Shown in pieces: positions 61,010-64,000 of a stretch of DNA of 64,000 nt. Position 1 is the stretch's first letter, and every line of letters begins with the position of its first letter. This stretch comes from Hirundichthys speculiger (taxonomy: Eukaryota; Chordata; Actinopteri; Beloniformes; Exocoetidae). A program made the position numbers and the translations under genes. Below the pieces are notes generated by a model. It saw only the letters and a program-made list of their open reading frames with translations. It did no database searches and had not been told where the DNA came from. The DNA is taken from NCBI GenBank assembly GCA_018398805.1, contig JAGFBZ010000261.1:806001-870000 (forward strand). The letters are read 5' to 3'.

Positions 61010-61906
61010 GTAAGCATCCTCTTATTCCATCTTTGTGTGAGAACAATGGGATTAATGCGCTTATCCATGTCTGACACCATTTATATAAAGCCAGACTCAT
61101 CTTCAACTGCTATTTTCATGGAATGACCATCAGATGTTGTCTGAAGCAGCCGACCTGGTCAAAACCAGAGAAAGACAAAGACGTGTGCTATTTTAGTTTG
61201 CATTGTGGTTTTGATTAAAACAGATAATAGCAATTTGTGAATGAGGTTTTTTATCTTAACTATCTAAAAGGCTGTTTTGATAAACCAGTGACAGTTTAAG
61301 ATTTCACCTGATTTTAAGTTTTAAAAGAAGTTTAATGGGAGGAAACATAAACATCTTAAATTATATCCCTGCTTTCAAATGTGTAACATTAAAAAGAAAA
61401 TGTTATGTGTAAAAAATATACTTTTTTTTCTTTTTTTTAAATCTAAATAATTCACCCGAATGAACATTTTCTGAATCTTTCAACTCATGTACATATGCTT
61501 GTTACGACAGCAGGAGAGAGCTAAGGGTTAACAACAAGCCCAGAGTTGGCAAAGTATTGTCGTTATTTAAAGCTTATTTTGAGAAAACAATGAAATTAAG
61601 TTTTACATTTGTTAAGAGACCAGTTTGACAGAATTTGACCAAAAAACATTTTGCACATAAACACCTCAAAAGCAAAGGCAAAATTTCCTGTTTCATTACT
61701 GAAAAGCTGTTCTGTTGTTGTTGTTGTTTGAAGGCAGTAATACATTAATAGAGAGATAGATGTTTTAGACTGAAACAAAACTTTTATGGGAATCGTAATG
61801 GGTGAAAAGAAGTGATTTAGAAGCTTGTGATCATCATTTAGCAACATAAAGTACCTGTTGGTGTTTCCTGTATATCACTATATAACCCTAAGCCTTTATC
61901 TTTACA

Positions 61907-62329
61907 TTACTTCAGTTTAGTGAGGTTTTGAGGCATTCATTTATCCATTGTTATTTATTTTGTTTAGCTCTTTTAACCTCATTATCACAAGAGAACCCTG
62001 TACACAGAGCTGCATGGGATAAATGGTTAGGAAGTATCAATCCTAAAATGCAGCATAACAACATGACAGGGAGAAACTCAGCAAAGAGCCTCTATCAGGC
62101 ATTACTACCCAAAATAAAATACAGTTCTGCTGATCACAAAGACGTCTGTCTCATCATTGTATCGACAAATACTTGGCGAGCGAGCAGCCAGGGAGCTAAG
62201 CGTAATGTGGAAAAAATAAGATCCGATCTCGATGAGAAAATCAAATTAGAATTTATTAAAGAGAAAATAAACAAAAACATATGGCACATAAGGAAAGCAG
62301 TCAGTCAGCATTCCACAGATATTGAATGA
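61907..62329 (+). other. unrecognised open frame inside the probable lipocalin intron
   Basis: A frame open from about 61928 to the stop at 62327-62329 covers some 133 codons. The first in-frame ATG is at 62048, leaving 93 codons. A CTTCAG acceptor-like site precedes it at 61901-61906. The product would have a hydrophobic segment, then a mixed region with WDKWLGSINPK, then a Lys/Glu-rich helical C-terminal half. It does not resemble a lipocalin exon and I recognise no family. It may be an exon of another transcript, a transposon fragment or a chance frame. Confidence 0.2.
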
Positions 62330-62472
62330 GGACTCTGGCTTCACAGAGAAGAGGATTTCCTTTTATACCAACACAAAGAGGTGTTGATTCCTCTACAGGT
62401 TTTTGCATACAGAGAGGATCACAGCAGGTAGTGGGGAAAGCAAAGGGACATTTGTCTTAAATGAGACTGAAA

Positions 62473-63148
62473 CAGTAGTCCCTTGTTTTTCGCGGTTAAT
62501 GGGGACCGGCACCCCCCCGCGTAAATCAAAATCCGCGAACTGGAGCCAGAGCCCCACGAGCCTCAATAATGTGTTTAAAATATGTTTAAAAACCCCCAAA
62601 AAGTAGCGAGACACTACAATGAAACAAGACAAAGGCTCAACTGTGGTCTTTCTGTTACCTTCACAGCCTCTGGTCTCTGAACCATAGTAAAAAAATTGTG
62701 CTATTTTTGGCTCGTAATTAGCGGCTAATACGCTAACAACAACAAAACAAAAGTCTGGTTTTCTCTGCATGGAACAAGCACTTTATTCTGCCACTGCAGG
62801 AACTTGTAATATCACACAGGTTGTGTTGTTGGGCTCCTGTCGGTTAACAGAGAATGTAAATTTATAAACGCTGGGCTGCTGTTTATGCTCACTACACTTT
62901 TCATCTAACCTCGTTTTCTTCTGCCATCCCACGACACACACACACCATTACCCATAAGGCAGCATCATTACCCATAAGGCTACCTTCTTAAAGGGGCCAG
63001 GCTGGCTCACAACATTTCTTCACTGTGACACAACAATGCACACAACATCCTGTGATCTTTCCGCGATTTTTAAAATTTTTTAAAATTATATTATATATTT
63101 CTGAAAAATCCGTGAATAACTAAACCGCAAATTGGCAAGGGATCACTG
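62473..63148. mobile_element. pogo/Tigger-like MITE (676 bp)
   Basis: The left end CAGTAGTCCCTTGTTTTTCG and the right end CAAGGGATCACTG form inverted termini, each followed inward by CGCGGTTA / AACCGC-type motifs and a second CCGCG(A/T)A pair. TA follows the right end; the left flank is AA, perhaps a mutated TA. There is no transposase. Confidence 0.65.
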
Positions 63149-63339
63149 TAATTGAATTTAGGGATGTTATACAGTTCCGTGATCAAGAGGTTAGTTAGTT
63201 GATGATAATTGAATTTAGGAATGTTTATTCAGAGTCACAGCAGACCCCCCTGCTTGTGTTTCCTTGATCAATGAATCACAGCTGTCTTCTCTTGCCTTTT
63301 GTCAGACATTTGGTCTTGTTGATTATGATGTGTATTGGT

Positions 63340-63750
63340 CTTGTTAAGAACAATGAAGAAGGTCCCAACACAGGATTTCAATTAGGTCAAGGTCTAGATT
63401 TTGACGTGGCCATTTTTTTTTTTCAGCCATTCTTATGTAGATTTTCTAGGGGTGTTTCACATCATTGTCTCTTTCAATTATCCAATTTTAACCAAACTCA
63501 CCCTATATCCTCGCATTTGCCTCTAGAATACTATGGTATACAGAGGTGATCATGGTCATCTGGCTGCAAAACAAACCCAAATCTTCAAACCTCCACTGTG
63601 GTGCTTCTGCTAAAATGCAGTCTTGGTTTTGGTTGTGTTTGGGTCAAACACAAGGCCAAAAAACCCCATCTTTCTCCTGCCAATCCTTCCAAACAAACTG
63701 TACTTGTGCAACATTCTTCAAATCGTGCTGTCAGGGACTTTAATGTTTTC
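63340..63750 (-). pseudogene. Tc1-like transposase remnant
   Basis: Read on the minus strand, this matches another fish Tc1 transposase lineage. The segment contains, as + strand text, GGTCAAGGTCTAGATTTTGA (rear of the DDE domain), CTCTAGAATACTATGGTATA, TGGCTGCAAAACAAACCCAA and CAATCCTTCCAAACAAACTG in the expected reverse order. Internal deletions and frameshifts abolish coding. Confidence 0.6.
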
Positions 63751-64000
63751 ATGCTCAGTTAGGCCTGAAGGATCTGAAATATAGTATAACAACCCAGAAT
63801 AAAGTTAGAGGCATGCAGTTGGCCCGTTTCCTTCTCTCCCTGTCAATCACTGGACCACAGGTCATGTCAGTCAGATTTAGGCTGGTGGTTGGCCAACCTG
63901 TGTGTGTATTGGGTGCTCTCCGGCACGTTGGTGGCAGAGAGAAAAAGACCACGTGAGTTCACGTGCATGTTGACCAGCTACAGCTGTAACTGACTGTAAG

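Overview
This is teleost fish nuclear DNA, probably from a percomorph. It is AT-rich and gene-poor. Short exons sit far apart, there are long dinucleotide and mononucleotide tracts, and there are many remnants of fish-type transposons: Tc1, hAT, a TTAA-flanked piggyBac-like element, DIRS and several LINE lineages. Nothing suggests prokaryotic or viral gene organisation, and most open frames are chance or repeat-derived.

Two host genes can be supported. The clearest is a complete cortexin-family coding exon on the + strand (35296-35547), encoding an 83-residue single-pass neuronal membrane protein. A splice acceptor lies just upstream, so 5' non-coding exons probably lie to the left; candidates are near 9.0-9.14 kb and at 22542-22629. 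The second is the first coding exon of a secreted lipocalin-like protein (60890-61009). It resembles the fish alpha-1-acid-glycoprotein / saxitoxin-tetrodotoxin-binding-protein-like / tributyltin-binding family. It has a TATA box, a signal peptide and a clean donor site; the remaining exons are not seen and probably lie beyond the right edge.

Layout. 0-3.8 kb: non-coding, with one hairpin. 3.85-6.07 kb: two diverged copies of a ~0.9-kb repeat around a long inverted repeat and a CTCF-like site. 6.64-8.3 kb: a nest of transposons (GGGCCC-ended palindromic element, LINE RT fragment, DIRS gag). 8.75-9.14 kb: possible promoter and 5' exon. 9.1-14.2 kb: non-coding with degenerate CACAAAGAGACA-type tandem repeats. 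14.185-15.238 kb: a TTAA-flanked element carrying a 66-bp palindromic minisatellite. 17.1-17.5 kb and 23.5-24.9 kb: interspersed repeats. 26-29 kb: a templated insertion, a Tc1 transposase remnant, a second GGGCCC element, a foldback and a hAT C-terminal remnant. 30.8-33.1 kb: LINE and Tc1 fragments. 35.2-37.9 kb: cortexin, a speculative two-exon micro-ORF and a promoter-like CCAAT/ZNF143 cluster. 38.3-51.8 kb: mainly non-coding with a TTTAGA minisatellite, (TA)n tracts and two intact MITEs. 52.4-57.9 kb: a LINE inserted next to sequence that recurs 3.5-4.7 kb downstream, then a SINE and a long (GT)n. 59.9-60.5 kb: an L1-type ORF2 tail. 60.8-64 kb: the lipocalin exon followed by a TE-rich probable intron.

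I found no previously undescribed multi-gene system. The most unusual structures are the TTAA element with its 66-bp palindromic array, open on both strands and containing REST-like half-sites; the 66-bp duplicate inserted in a SINE tail 1290 bp from its source; and the palindromic GGGCCC elements.
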